From positions 186,001 to 250,000 of the forward strand of contig SRSI01000007.1 of assembly GCA_005656395.1 (NCBI GenBank): 64,000 nt of DNA. The letters are read 5' to 3'. Position 1 is the stretch's first letter, and the number at the start of each line of letters is the position of its first letter. Made by a program: the position numbers and the translations under genes. Source of the stretch: Strongyloides papillosus (Eukaryota > Nematoda > Chromadorea > Rhabditida > Strongyloididae). Shown here in pieces: positions 42,463 through 54,906 of this stretch. A model generated the notes under the pieces. The model saw only the letters and a list, made by a program, of their open reading frames with translations, made no database searches and was not told where the DNA came from.

Positions 42463-42471
42463 TTTTTTATA
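42463..42471 (-). promoter_or_regulatory. TATA box of the transthyretin-like gene
   Basis: The minus strand reads AATATAAAAAAC, 35-43 bp upstream of the start codon at 42428. Confidence 0.5.
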
Positions 42472-43424
42472 TTAAAAATTAAACGATTAACAATAAATTT
42501 ACTGAACAATTGTTTATTCTCCACAGGTGATATAATTATTGGTAAATTAACAAACTATGTAAATAATCATAAACTCAAAAATTAATTTTCGATGAAAACA
42601 AATACTTTTATACTTATATTAAAGTTTTACGCATTGAAAAATGGAATTAAATTATCAAACTATCATTTCATTTACTATAAATGGCAGCATTATTTTGAAA
42701 AAAAATTTTTTCCACTATGAAATATAAGAATATCATAAAGATAACAATAGCAAATGTTATGTGCTTGAGATGATAGTACTTTAAAAATAAATGAAATAAT
42801 AAAATAATAATTAAAATTATATTTTATTCTCCTTTGTGAGGCAAGTTAAATGTAGGCGTAACGGTGCGTGTTTTCATTAGTAATTAATCTTTGAATTTAA
42901 TATTTGAATGTTCAAATGTAAAACATTTTTTACTGTACAAAAAAAAGTACAAACTTTAAAAAATTTACAAGTGAATCCTGAAAAGAAATTTTCAAAAACA
43001 AAAATGATCACATATAAATGTAATCATGAAATTTAATTTTTTCTAACTAATTTTAAATATATTTTAAAATTTACTGTTAAATAACTTATTATTCCCAGAT
43101 TGGAGTTCAAATCACCAGTTTTTTTTTATTTATATATTATATCTTGTACTGTAAGATACAGATTTTTAAAATAAAAAATACTTCATAAAATACAATAAAA
43201 TGTTCCACCATTAAATAAAATTAAATTTTAATAAAATCTTCAAAATATAAAGCTATAAAAATAGTGTTTTAAATGACACGAAATATTAGCTTGTCGTATA
43301 AATTTTGTTGCCAATTTTACAAAAATTTATACTTTTAATGTTTTGAAGTTGTTTAACTTTTATTGAATTATAAAAATTTTAAAAATATTTTACTTATTTT
43401 AGAACTGATTTTGTTTATTATTAC

Positions 43425-44100
43425 ATATTATGAAGTACGTTATTAAAAGTCAATTTCATGTAAAGTTGTAAAGGTTTAGCAAAAATCATTTTTTCAAACA
43501 TTCTACGAACAACAATAATCTTAGAAATTTAGGATTTTCATAATAATAAAAACGAAAAGAGATTAATTATTTAACCACAAAAGTATTAATAATTAAATAC
43601 ATTATTTTAGTATTTGCTATTTTTTTTATTTAAATCAAAATATTTAAAAATTATGCTTTCTTTAAACAAACGTATAATGTTTATAACTTTTAATAAATTT
43701 GACTTTTAAAATTAAAATTGAAAAGAGTGAGTCGTAAGATAAATATAGCTTTAAATAAAATCCTAGTTTATAGTAATTCAAACAACTGAAGAATATTAGA
43801 AAAAATACTGTTAAATGTCAATAAACACTCATTATAAAAGCATTTATAATCTCATATAAAGTTAAATTTTAATATTGTACTATAAAATATATTGTTGAAA
43901 ATAAACGAATTTTTAGAATTGGAATGATATAATATAAAAATAGAAGTTCATTTTAATTATTGGTTTAATTTTTTGTATGAACTAATGGCAATAGAATTAT
44001 TCGCAAATCAAAGAAATTCAAATTTTTTTATGTAGGACAAATTTGCTACATTTTATGCAAATATGAGTTCCATTTTTTGTGTATACTAAAAAAAGCTATT
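43425..44100 (+). repeat. Dispersed repeat, copy 1 (second copy at 46.5-47.5 kb)
   Basis: About 670 bp matches 46535-47460 in the same orientation: ATGAAGTACGTTATTAAAAG, GTCAATTTC, ATTAAATACATTATTTTAG, AATACTGTTAAATGTCAATA, CAAATCAAAGAAATT and GTAGGACAA recur in order. It carries no open frame. Terminal repeats are not visible. Confidence 0.7.
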
Positions 44101-44574
44101 TTTGATGACATATTTTTATACTTATTACATTATCACATAAGTTTGACTGTTTTTATAATAATATTTCATATAACTAAAAAAATATGATCACAAGTTATGA
44201 AAAATTAAGTCATCGTAAAAATTAGAAATTACTACTTTTTAACTTTATCATTTGCATGATCATAATTTGTGATAACATTTTCTAAAATTTATGTAGACAT
44301 TTGGAAAAAGTTTAATGGGTAAAAAAAAGTACAAAGATTGCTTTCAAAGCTTCTAGACAAAGAAATTACTTTAAAAATAAAATATACATTTGTAAGCATT
44401 CTGCTTCTAATAGAGATTTTTTAAGTTCTAACACATACAAAATTTTTTTTATGATATTTAATATATTATGCTATTAAAATTAAACAACAAAATTTGAAAA
44501 ATGGTAAAAAAAAAGTTGTTTTTATTATTGCAACACATAACATTATATACTAGAAACAATCTAAATGAGTTGAA

Positions 44575-44800
44575 CTATGAAGTTCTTCTTAATCTAACAT
44601 ACTCTCCAGGTATATCTCTCTTTTGACTGATACCTATTTTGTCTCTACTTAACTTTTTCGAATTGTGGAAGTTTCAACAACGATAAAGAAGTAAATAATG
44701 ATTTTTGCAAAAAATATTTTCAAAAGAGTTAAGAAATTCTTTCATCTAAGACCGATAACGTGTCTTCTAAACGGCGAGAAGTTGCAGATAATAATTGATA
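44575..44800 (-). other. Coding-like relic, probably of a mobile element
   Basis: A less AT-rich patch. The minus strand reads LLSATSRRLEDTLSVLDERI then a stop, and further on RQNRYQSKERYTWRVC then a stop. Short, broken and unrecognised; a decayed element or gene fragment is likely. Confidence 0.25.
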
Positions 44801-45045
44801 AAATATTACAAATCAAATAAATCTCTTTTTTAAATTATAATGTTCTAAATTTTATTTAAAAAACGACAAACTTACGAAACATTCTAATAATTTTACATTA
44901 AAAAGAGAAAAATACTTTAATATGCTATATTAAAAATAGTAAATAAAAATTATTTAGTAATTTTTCGAGAATTTTATAAAATTGTATTTAAATAACATTT
45001 ATTAATCAATTTTATTTTAGTTGTTGTTGTTGTGCAATCTTTGTT

Positions 45046-45555
45046 TTATTGTTTTTTGACTTTTGATACATTGTTTCTTCTTTTTAATGCCTTTTTTTTA
45101 TTTTTTTTTAATGTTTCAGATTGGTTTTCGTCACTTTTTTGTTCAGTATGTTTTTTTATAAAATCACCAACCTCCAATTTTTCTCCAGTAGTTCCACTTG
45201 AGTATTTAGCATATATGATTTTGGTAATACAAGCATTTTCTATTGATTTGGTAATTTCTTTGTCATCTTTTTTTTTCTCCTGTGTAGTATTTTTTCTGCA
45301 TTTTTTAGCCAAAAAACTAATTCCATAATATTTATCATTTTGTATTGTTACTTGTTTTACTTTAAGTACTTCAACAAATTCGAAAGTTGCATTTTTTATT
45401 TTATTGTATTTCTTTATAGCATTTTTAGCTATTGCGATTGGTAAAGACTTATCTCCAGTATAATCTTTCATATTTTTTCCGTCAGGAACATCAACTCCAT
45501 TAACGGTTAATACAAAAAAAGTAGATAAAATTACAGAAAAGACTATATATTTCAT
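45046..45555 (-). CDS. Secreted cystatin-like protein with Lys-rich tail
   Basis: One exon of 169 residues. The signal peptide is KYIVFSVILSTFFVLTVNG. The middle has the helix-strand order of a cystatin: PIAIAKNAIKKYNKIKNATF, FVEVLKVKQVTIQNDKYYGI, a Cys, then a second Cys and CITKIIYAKYSSG. The inhibitory QxVxG loop reads QVTIQ and lacks the Gly, and the PW hairpin is not seen, so protease inhibition is doubtful. The last 40 residues are Lys-rich and disordered. A TATA box lies 37-43 bp upstream. Family assignment is tentative; a secreted gene product is likely. Confidence 0.6.
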   Translation of the reverse strand: MKYIVFSVILSTFFVLTVNGVDVPDGKNMKDYTGDKSLPIAIAKNAIKKYNKIKNATFEFVEVLKVKQVTIQNDKYYGISFLAKKCRKNTTQEKKKDDKEITKSIENACITKIIYAKYSSGTTGEKLEVGDFIKKHTEQKSDENQSETLKKNKKKALKRRNNVSKVKKQ

Positions 45556-45591
45556 TTTATATTTTGGTGAAAGTGATAAGATTTTAAAGCT

Positions 45592-45598
45592 TTATATA
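45592..45598 (-). promoter_or_regulatory. TATA box of the cystatin-like gene
   Basis: The minus strand reads ATTATATAAAGC, 37-43 bp upstream of the ATG at 45555. Confidence 0.5.
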
Positions 45599-48151
45599 AT
45601 ATTCTCTAGAAAATGCGTCATTTTTTATTCACATAAAGGTATCGTTGAAAAGCAATTAAATGCTTTTATTTTTTAATACCACCTTAAAAATTCTAATATA
45701 ATATCAAAAATTTTGATTAACATGATTATAATAATATTGTGTATTTTGAACGATAAAGTTTTTAAAATTTAAGTAGCAACATTTATCTATAAAAAATTAT
45801 TTTTTTAGTCCAAATTTTATTCATCTTTATAAATTTAATCATATTTAAGGAGATTATTATGCAATTATTTATTTTTCAATTTTATCAATTTATACTGTTT
45901 TTTAATAGAAAAAATGCTTATGAAATAAATTTATTAAAATGCAATATATCTATTTAGAACATTCTATAACCAATTATTATTTATTTAGTGTTACATCATT
46001 ATTAAAACAACAATTAAGATTAGCAATTATGAATTAAATTAACCTTTTATATATCCAGTTCTTTACATTTATATACCCTTTATGTGTTTTATATTAGCGT
46101 CATATTCAAAAACGAATTATGATCCAAATACAACAAGATAAATGACTAGCTGTTCAAAACAAATCGGAATCATAATATTGCATTAATTTATTAATTTTAA
46201 CCATAATACTGAAATGCATTTATTAAAAAAATACCTGAAAAATTTGCTAAAATAAAAACAATAAATAACATTTATTACTATGTAATTAAATATTTAAAAT
46301 TAAAGTATAGTTGTACCAATAAAAGGATATTTTGGATAACATTTTATAATGACTTCAGAACAGTCTATATATTCTAGATTTTCCCCATTTACTTGAGTTT
46401 ATATTTTTTACGTTAAATAAACGATTTCATTAAATCTAACAGATTATGAGACATAGTGCGTTACTACGATTTAGTTTTAGTAATTTTAATAATATTATAC
46501 CTATTTTAGAGTCTCATTTGTGTTTTTTTATATATATATAGTGAAGTACGGTATTAAAAGTCAATTTCGTAAAATGTTGATAAGGTTTTAACAAAATTCA
46601 TTCTTTTAAACATTATATTAACAGCGATAATTTTAGAAATTTAAAAATTTCATATCGATAATTATTTAACAAAACAAAGTGTTATTAATTAAGTATATCA
46701 TTTTAGTATTTGTTATTTTTCTTATTTAAATATTAAAAATTATTTTTATTACGAACAAAACACATAATGTTTTAAAACTTTTAATAAGCTTAACTTTTAA
46801 AAATAATATTGATAGAAAGTATAAAAAAGATGATTTATCATATGAGTATAACTTTATATAAAAATCTAATTTATGGTAATTCAAACAGTTGGAAAATATT
46901 AAAGAAAAAATACTGTTATATGTCAATAAATACTTATTATAAAACATTTATAATCTATTATAAAGTAAAAATTTTATTTAAATATAATATTGGTGTATGC
47001 TTCTAAAATAATACAATAAACATAAAATATTTAGGATGACTAGTGATAAAATACAATAATAAAATTTTGGGGTATCGATAAAAGATGACATAAAAAAACA
47101 TAAACTTTGGGAAGTGTACATTACTTTGCAATAGGTACACTTAAATAATATATTAGTTTCCTTGAGGCACTAGTAAAGCAATTACCTCTAACTCTTAATG
47201 TTTGATACATCATTATTATAATGTTAAATTCTAATATTGTGTTATAAAATGTATTGTAAAAAATAAGTTAAGTTTTAAAATAACAATAATATGGTAAAAA
47301 AATAGAAACTTATTATAATTGTTGCTTTATTTTTTGTACGAAATATTTAGAATAAAATTAATTGCAAATCAAGGAAATTGAAATTTCATTAGGTAGGACA
47401 ATCTATTACATTTTAATTAAATTTGTATCACATTTTTTTGTGTATGGATAACCCTGTTAAGACACATATTTTCTTTAAAAAATACTGTTTATCATTTATA
47501 ATCATTTCGTTTTTTTATCCTAAAAGAGAAACACCTATTATTTTCCGTTGTTTTTTAAATTTATTTTTACATTGAAATCATTTTGTATTGTCTAGTTTTG
47601 TAACATTAGTTATTTTTTAAACGATGATTTTTTTGTGATATAATTTTTTTAATTAAGTCAATAACTAAATGTTTATTTTTTAAAATATGCAGTTTCGAAT
47701 GTTTTTACCAATACGACGAAAAATGATGGCTTTTTCTCTCTGCGCAGTCAAATTGCAATTCAGTCTCCCCTTGTTAAGATTCATTAGTATAATTTTCTTC
47801 TAAAAATTTTAACGTATCATAATTTGTGATATTTAAAAGGAATATACATTGCTTCATTAAGAACTATCTAATTGTAACTATCACATAAACATTTATGGAA
47901 ATATATCTACAAACTTTATATAAGAAAGTCTTTGAAAACAAACTGGAAAAATTATATCTGTATAAGAATGTCTTATATAAGTACTAAAAAATATAAATTT
48001 TCAAGAAGACCATAAAATTATTTTATATTCTATACAAAAAAATAGCACTTTAAAGATTATATGGAAATATTTTCAGTCTACAGTTTTCTATGATTTATTT
48101 GTTTAGAAGTTAAATGGGGCCAGTTGGAAGCATGATCTTCAATTACTTTCA
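45599..48151. other. Gene-free, repeat-containing region
   Basis: It holds repeat copy 2 (46535-47460) and a block at 47590-47690 related to 38880-38960. No gene is supported. Confidence 0.4.
46535..47460 (+). repeat. Dispersed repeat, copy 2, with an extra segment
   Basis: It matches the copy at 43425-44100, beginning GAAGTACGGTATTAAAAGTC. About 215 bp at roughly 46995-47220 has no counterpart in copy 1 and splits the match, as an insertion would. A TATATATATA run precedes it at 46529. Confidence 0.65.
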
Positions 48152-48600
48152 TAAAGCAATATAAATTGTTAGCATTTTCAAACTCTATAAAATATAATAA
48201 TTCATCAAATTAAACGCTATTATAGCTTATTCTTTATTTTAATTTCTTTTATAAACGACATCGTAGGTGTCAAGGTTTATATTTGATAAACACTTAAAAT
48301 TAAATAAATTAAAAAGAGTTACAAAAAGAAGTGTTTAAAAAGTTACAATTTTGTTAAAGTAAATAAAATTATTAAATCATTTAGTAACAAGTCTTTAAAA
48401 TTCAACAAAAATTTGTGTGCACTGTAAACAATGACATTTAAATAGTACAAAACGTTTGTCAAAATTATTTTCCTGTATTTTGTCATATTTGGAATCTTCT
48501 GTGTTTGTATAGTAAATAATTTTTGTAAAAAGTGCAGACATAATTTATTCTTAACGTAAAAAATTATAAATCTTACAGCACCTGAACTAATAAAAATTAG

Positions 48601-48608
48601 TATAAAAA
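48601..48608 (+). promoter_or_regulatory. TATA box of the ShK gene
   Basis: TTAGTATAAAAAAAG, 54-61 bp upstream of the ATG. The same ATTAGTATAAAAA block is kept upstream of the pseudogene at 33936. Confidence 0.6.
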
Positions 48609-48661
48609 AAGTTTAACTTACAAGAGTTACATATCATACAGTTTCTGATATATTTAGAAAT

Positions 48662-49057
48662 ATGAAATTCATTACTATTTTCGCTGTTTTGTTTCTTACA
48701 ATTCCTATTGAGGTTAATGGTGCTTCATGTGAAGAAATGGCAGCAACGGGATACTGCTTAAATTCTATGTTTAGAAAAATTATGTGCGAAAATTGTGCCA
48801 CACAATGTGATGCTCTTGGTGGGAGTGCAGCTTGTACATCACCAACAAAATCTTCAGCATGTTCTGATCAAGCTACAAATTGTGAAAGTCTAGCATTCTT
48901 ATGTACTAATGAAGTTTATAAAAATTTATTAGCACAAAAATGCTCGAGTACATGTAATACATGCGACGGTAAACCAGCTACTAACACAACAACGGCCGCA
49001 GCAACAACAACAGGAGAAACTACATCTACAACTCCTAGCACAACCACCACTGTTTGA
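48662..49057 (+). CDS. Secreted protein with two ShK-type domains and Thr-rich tail
   Basis: One exon of 131 residues. A signal peptide (KFITIFAVLFLTIPIEVNG) precedes two Cys-rich modules. The first has CEEMAATGYCLNSMFRKIMC, ENC and ATQC. The second is CSDQATNCESLAFLC through KCSSTCNTC, with the six cysteines of a ShK/SXC domain. The tail is a mucin-like run of Thr and Ser, likely O-glycosylated. ShK modules are common in nematode secreted and surface proteins; some act on potassium channels or as domains of enzymes, but no role can be read here. It is the intact parent or sister of the pseudogene at 34.0 kb. Confidence 0.85.
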   Translation: MKFITIFAVLFLTIPIEVNGASCEEMAATGYCLNSMFRKIMCENCATQCDALGGSAACTSPTKSSACSDQATNCESLAFLCTNEVYKNLLAQKCSSTCNTCDGKPATNTTTAAATTTGETTSTTPSTTTTV

Positions 49058-49587
49058 GTTGCCGGTTAATTTTTGATAGATAAAATTAATAAATAGCCGC
49101 CTTGAGTTTTATTACATAAATTTTTTTCAAGATTTTCCATAGTAAATTGCATAATAAAAACTCTTTTTGTTTATTTAAAATTTGAAATTAAAATCGTATT
49201 CATAAGGACCACATTCAATTTTGTCTTTTGAAATTTATTTTACAAAAGATTCGAGAAATACGTATTTTAATTTGTTAACAATATCGTTAATGTAACTCTA
49301 AACAGAAAAAAAAGGTATTTCTTAAAAATAAGAACGTGAAAGAATTAGTATATTAACTCTGGAGTTAATTACAATAAACCAGTATTTAAAAAGTTTAAAT
49401 GACTTATTACTTACGTAATGTATGTATTGAAAAAAGATTACAGAATACATATTATATAAAACTTTTATTATATTAATAATGCAAAGAAAAATTATTAATT
49501 ATATTTTATATAATAACATTCTCACTTTTATAAGTTGTTTTATAAAAGATAAGAAAGAGATATCATTTGATACTTTATAGAAATCTT
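49058..49587. other. Convergent intergenic region
   Basis: 530 bp between the 3' ends of two convergent genes; no feature beyond AT-rich sequence. Confidence 0.4.
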
Positions 49588-51051
49588 TTACTCAGTTGGT
49601 GTTTCTTTACAAAAACCACATGTTTTTGAACAATGCACTCTCATAAATTCATAATACATTTTTTGTTTACATAGATTTTTCCGATCTTCACAATTTATAA
49701 CATGATGTCTAAATCTTATATTATCTTTACATACTGGTGTTTCGACTTTTTTTGGTATCTTATTTAAGATAACTTTACTCTCTGGTGGTGAAGTATTCTT
49801 TTTATAATGTTTCTTAGTTTTTATTGAATCACTACAAAAATTACATGATCTTGAACAGGCATACTTCATCATACTCTTGTATTTTGGATTCAAACAATTT
49901 TTAACGTACTTCTTACAGTTTCCTGCAACATCAACACATGACGTTTTCAATGTTAACATCTCAGAAATTGTATTGGCAATCTCAACAAACTCCTCATTCT
50001 TATTCTCTCTACATCTTTTAATTGATTTATCACAAAAATAATTTGCAACAGTACAATCTTGATCACTAAAACATACAAAATCCTTTGGTTGAGTTTGTAT
50101 CTCAGTTTCATAGCTTTTAACTTTTCCGGTATTAAATTTCGGTGGCCTATTAAAAACAACAATATTAGATTCCTTAACATTACATGTCAATGTATTCATA
50201 TCACAATAGCCTGTAGTCTTTTGACAATTAAAATTATTCTTACATGTTGGTGGGATGATACAAACATTTCGTGATTTATCACAAATTGATGCTAAAGAGC
50301 TCTCTTTTTGGCAATCTTTATGATCTCGACAATGGTAATTTGAAGAAACGTCTTCCAAGATACATGTTTGTATTAGTGTATCACAGACATATGCCTTTGA
50401 TATACAGTCTTTATTATTATTACAATACTGAGGGATTTGGATACAGGTATTTGTACCAACATTACAGATACCATTAAAATTAGAACATTCATTATCAGTA
50501 GAACATTGAACTGAGGAACAAATTTTCTCATTTCTATCACAAACAGTATCCTCATCAACACAATCACTATTAGTACTACATGTTATATTTTCCGCTAAAA
50601 CTGTCTTAACAACACAATAATTTTCTTGGCATATTTCATTTATATCACAATGATTATCCTCTTTACATTCAACAGGTACACACATAGGTAGAGGTAAATA
50701 TAAATTTTTACTTGTAAAACTATCAGCTTCCTCTTTACATATCTCTCTATCATTACATGAGCCCTTTGAATTAGTCCTATTATTGTCACACAAATAAAGG
50801 CATACACCACTCTTAGTTTGTTGATCAAATGCGCAACCGGCGTTAAAATGTATGCAATCAAAATGAGATACACATTTATCACCAACAGCATTAGCTTTTA
50901 CGGAAAATTTAGTTGATAATTTATATCTTAACCCATCATTTGTCTCATCATTGAGAAGTAACTTGTCTAATGAAAAATTTGATACATTTATCAGTCCATT
51001 TATAGGTATATAAAAATAATAAATAATAATGATAAATAAATATATAAACAT
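49588..51051 (-). CDS. Secreted Cys-rich protein: multiple EB/Dickkopf-like repeats plus two ShK domains
   Basis: A single exon of 487 residues. A signal peptide (FIYLFIIIIYYFYIPINGL) is followed by about eight short repeats of the form C-x5-DC...C-D...C, for example CSTNSDCVDEDTVCDRN, CNNNKDCISKAYVCDTL and CFSDQDCTVANYFCDKS. Two ShK-type domains end the protein: SCVDVAGNCKKYVKNC to SCNFC, and VCKDNIRFRHHVINCEDR to TCGFC. Such repeats occur in nematode extracellular matrix or secreted proteins of unknown function. It lacks introns although long, and several possible disulfide pairs per repeat are intact, arguing for a functional gene. Confidence 0.82.
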   Translation of the reverse strand: MFIYLFIIIIYYFYIPINGLINVSNFSLDKLLLNDETNDGLRYKLSTKFSVKANAVGDKCVSHFDCIHFNAGCAFDQQTKSGVCLYLCDNNRTNSKGSCNDREICKEEADSFTSKNLYLPLPMCVPVECKEDNHCDINEICQENYCVVKTVLAENITCSTNSDCVDEDTVCDRNEKICSSVQCSTDNECSNFNGICNVGTNTCIQIPQYCNNNKDCISKAYVCDTLIQTCILEDVSSNYHCRDHKDCQKESSLASICDKSRNVCIIPPTCKNNFNCQKTTGYCDMNTLTCNVKESNIVVFNRPPKFNTGKVKSYETEIQTQPKDFVCFSDQDCTVANYFCDKSIKRCRENKNEEFVEIANTISEMLTLKTSCVDVAGNCKKYVKNCLNPKYKSMMKYACSRSCNFCSDSIKTKKHYKKNTSPPESKVILNKIPKKVETPVCKDNIRFRHHVINCEDRKNLCKQKMYYEFMRVHCSKTCGFCKETPTE

Positions 51052-52465
51052 TATTATTAATAGAATAATAAGTTAAGAATAAGAAATATATTTAAATTGT
51101 TTCAAATATTCAATAATATATATTTCTAAAAGAGGGTTGTTGTAATTAATTAAGAGTATTAAGAACAAGTAAAAATTGTATTGAGTAACAAAATTATAAG
51201 AAGTATGAAAAGTATATTTATTTATATTTAGAAAATATTAAAATCATCATCTTATTCTACATTCTATATAGTGTTATTATAGGTGAAAAGAAGTTCAGGT
51301 TTCCGTTGAATGTGAAGACACGAAATGTAAATGAAGAGGTTTGTTTTAATATAATTGGAGGTGCGATTATTTTTTTAATACTATTATCTATAGTGTGAAT
51401 AGGTTTTGTTATCTGATAGAATATTTTTTTTATTTTTTATTATAATAAAATATTACCAACTTAAGGTTATTAAATTTTTTTAGGTAAGATAATATTCTGA
51501 AGAATGATGGTATATAAAACTATATTATTGGGTAACAAAAGAATTTATAAGTTTTAAACGTTGTAAGGTTTTAGCAAAATTTGTTATTGTTAAAGAATGA
51601 GATTAAAAGAAAAAAAAAGATTAGGATAGGATAACAAAAAACGTGTTGCATTTTAAAGTGGTAAACATTGTTGTAATATGATTAGATAGATAAGAAATAA
51701 AAAGTTTTTTTATTATAACTATTTGAGAGTTTAGCTAAACTTACATATATTTTATATTCTAGTGACTTTTATAAATGAAGTTTCGTTTTATTATTATTTA
51801 CAAAATACTTATGTACAATTATGGGTTGTAATGATTGAATGGTTGTGTTTTAAGAATTAGAGGGTTTTAAATAGAGATTAAAAGTTTTAGGTTAAATAAT
51901 TTGAGACAATTACAAAATGTTTTAATATATCTATTGTTCTAATAAAATAAATAAGTTTAATAATTTATAAAAAAAATTATATTATTTTATTGAAAAAAAA
52001 TTGAACTTTTTTAAAATACACAATAAACTTTTTTATGTGACTTAAAAAATAAATGTCTTAAATTATAATAAAAAGAAAAACTTAGATAAAAGTTACTTAA
52101 AAATATTTATAATTCTTTTATTATATTTCATTAACAATTTACCTTTTGAAAAACTTATAAATTAAAAGAAAATGGAAAAAATATAATGAAGAGGAAAAAT
52201 AAAGTTAGGTAATGTATACCGTCATTATAAAAAGTATTTATATTTATTAATGAAAAGAATTGACTTTTTATTTTGTTTAAATATATGCATATTTCAAAGA
52301 AAAATTTTAAAATAATTTTAATAACAATGTGTGGCGATATCTTAAATAGTTTACATAACGTTTAACAAGTTTCTTCTTACTTCAATAGATCATTCTTAAT
52401 ATATTACAAACTCTTTTATTTTACATTAATATTTTATTATACAACAAAAAAATATAAACACAAAA
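51052..52465. other. Intergenic
   Basis: 1.4 kb of AT-rich sequence with no supported feature. Confidence 0.4.
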
Positions 52466-53410
52466 TCATTTATTATGAAAACAGACTTTTAATAAAGAAT
52501 TCCTTATCTCTTTATTAAAAATACATAACACAAGACCATCCAAGGTATGACATAATGCCCAAGCACAACTAGAAAAAACCATAGCCCAAATTTTCCCTTG
52601 TACTCTATAACAAATTATATGAAAGCATATCAATTCAATAACAATTAAAATATTTTGTATAAATGATTGAAGAAAAAATCGAACTCTGTTAGAATAGACT
52701 GATTTTGCCTTACTAGACTTTTTTACAGTCATCTTTTTATTTGATGATTGTACGTCTGTATTTTTAACATTAATCACTGAAACCGCACTCGTCCCATGTA
52801 ACTCACTTGATTTTTTACCTTGTATGCCAAGTTTAATAAATATTAGAGAATCTAAAAACAATGTAAAACAAACATTTGTTAGGCTTAAATAAAAATCAAT
52901 AGATGTTAATATATTGGTACATTTATTAAATTCAAATATCCATGTTAAATTAGTATTTGAAAATTTATAACTACACCCAAAAAATATATATGGTACAACA
53001 TGACACATTGATAATATCCATATAGATAAAATAATGATCCTACACATTCTTTTATCAAAAATTCCAGAATATTTTGTTGGGTAGTACATGGCAATGAATC
53101 TATTAACACAACACGCTATATGTGAATACATTGTTAGGTTCCATGCTAATATACCAAAATCTCCAAAGATATGATTAAAAATTTCATAGATGCTACTTTC
53201 TTTTAAGAATAATAAACTTGGACAACTCCAAAAAAGAAATATGGTTAGTGTTATGGTATTCGATATCAATTGAACTGTACAAATATAACCAAAGCAATGC
53301 CTAAATTCTCGTAGTGTTGTTATTTTATATAAGCAGAATGCGTTTATTATTAAACCAAAACTGCAGATAGAAAAGTAGCATAATAAGGTTATAGTTTCAT
53401 CTGATATCAT
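52466..53410 (-). CDS. Serpentine receptor class X-like GPCR (Srx)
   Basis: A single exon of 314 residues with seven hydrophobic segments. The first loop reads GLIINAFCLYKITTLREFRH, then CFGYICTVQLISNTITLTIF, the N-x(n)-FG-x(4)-Q pattern of the Srx family. Helix 3 ends HIACCVNRFIAMYYPTKYS, the DRY-equivalent. The third cytoplasmic loop is unusually long, Ser/Lys-rich and disordered (about residues 198-235). Probably a sensory receptor; ligand unknown. Lack of introns is unusual for this family but common in this window. Confidence 0.8.
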   Translation of the reverse strand: MISDETITLLCYFSICSFGLIINAFCLYKITTLREFRHCFGYICTVQLISNTITLTIFLFWSCPSLLFLKESSIYEIFNHIFGDFGILAWNLTMYSHIACCVNRFIAMYYPTKYSGIFDKRMCRIIILSIWILSMCHVVPYIFFGCSYKFSNTNLTWIFEFNKCTNILTSIDFYLSLTNVCFTLFLDSLIFIKLGIQGKKSSELHGTSAVSVINVKNTDVQSSNKKMTVKKSSKAKSVYSNRVRFFLQSFIQNILIVIELICFHIICYRVQGKIWAMVFSSCAWALCHTLDGLVLCIFNKEIRNSLLKVCFHNK

Positions 53411-54906
53411 TATGTGATGATTAAAGCTAAAATTTTATGAGTAATTATACATAGAATTTTTTATGTTTGAAATGAAAATTATGATTATAAAAAGAACTTT
53501 TTTTAAAATTGTTTTTCGTCTTTTATTTTTAAAAGATTTTTTTGTACTATGTAAGTGTAAATTTTAAAAAAAAGGTAAACAAAAAGCATCGTCATCTACG
53601 TATGAAATATATAATGTAAAAATAAAACCCACACTTGATATAAATAATTTATTGTAAATATCAATAAAATATATTTAAATAAATAAATATGACATCTTTT
53701 CAAAAAATATTATTTATGAGGTTTAATTTGCGTGATAACAATTCAAGTCCCTAAATACTTGCAAAAATTTGCAGATACAAATCAATCTTATCTTTAATAT
53801 AACATTAAAAATGAGATATAACATCATTTCATTATTTATTGTCTATGATTTTTTAGTTGTACACAATAATATAAAAACTAAAAGTTATTTACAAAAAAAG
53901 TAATATAACATAAACTTCACGACAAATTGTTTCGTAAAACAATTATTAAAATGTGAATTTTTATTCAGAAGCTTTTATTAAATACGAGAACGTCCTCATT
54001 CCTATGGGATATTTTAATTATAGTGTGAAGAATTTTCTCACGCATTAGGAACATTTAAATGATTATATTTATGAAATTTTGCATATTACTAAAATAAAAT
54101 TTTAAATTTCCACGTAATTTTTATAATAATTATTTTTTTATTAAAGCTAATTTTTTTGTTTTCGCCAATAAGGATTACATAGCTAATAATTATTTGTACG
54201 TGTTTGAACTGTATTATTAACAATAATAATTATTTTCTTTTTATTATTTAAATAATTATTTCGGGACCAAAAAATGATTTTCCTGTTCTAATTATAATCT
54301 TGTCTAACAATATATTTGGCATCGAGATTTTAATGTCTAATTATTGCAAAATAAATTATTCTTGAGTGAAATAATATATTTTTCGTTATAATAAAATAAA
54401 CTCATTATTTATATATTAATTATAATTTGTTCAAGATTGGTACAAGCTTCAACTGCAAAAATAATTTATCTAGTAGGAAGTTTAGCATATATACCATCAT
54501 GAACGTGTCTACGAAAATACTCTAATGTTAGACAAAATTTTTGTGCGATAGAAATATCAAACTTTAATTATGCGTAAAAAACTGGAAGACATAAATTATA
54601 AATTATTTCAATGAAATGGAGTAAATTGAAAATAAAATTGTTTAATGTTTTACTTAAAAAGTTCTCAGGAGTTCAAATATCAAATAACATTGGCTAAAGA
54701 TATGTATAATGGATATCTAATTTGATCGTAAATTATTTCTTAGAGGTAAAGTTTTATGTAAGATATTGTAGATAACTTATCAGTTGAAAATATAAATAAA
54801 AATAAATCATGGATGGTCAATCATGTACTTCAGCTCAATGATTGTCTTAAAACCAACTAAATAGAATTATAGTGTTAAAACTTAAAAAAAAATTTCAAGA
54901 AGAATT

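Larger units (their letters stand above)
42472..45045. other. Gene-free, repeat-containing region
   Basis: No gene is supported. It contains a dispersed repeat copy at 43425-44100 and a coding-like relic at about 44575-44800; the rest is AT-rich. Confidence 0.4.

Noticed and set aside
46726..47006. Overlapping open frames on both strands at 46.7-47.0 kb
   Set aside because: They lie inside the dispersed repeat and are not shared as frames with the other copy.
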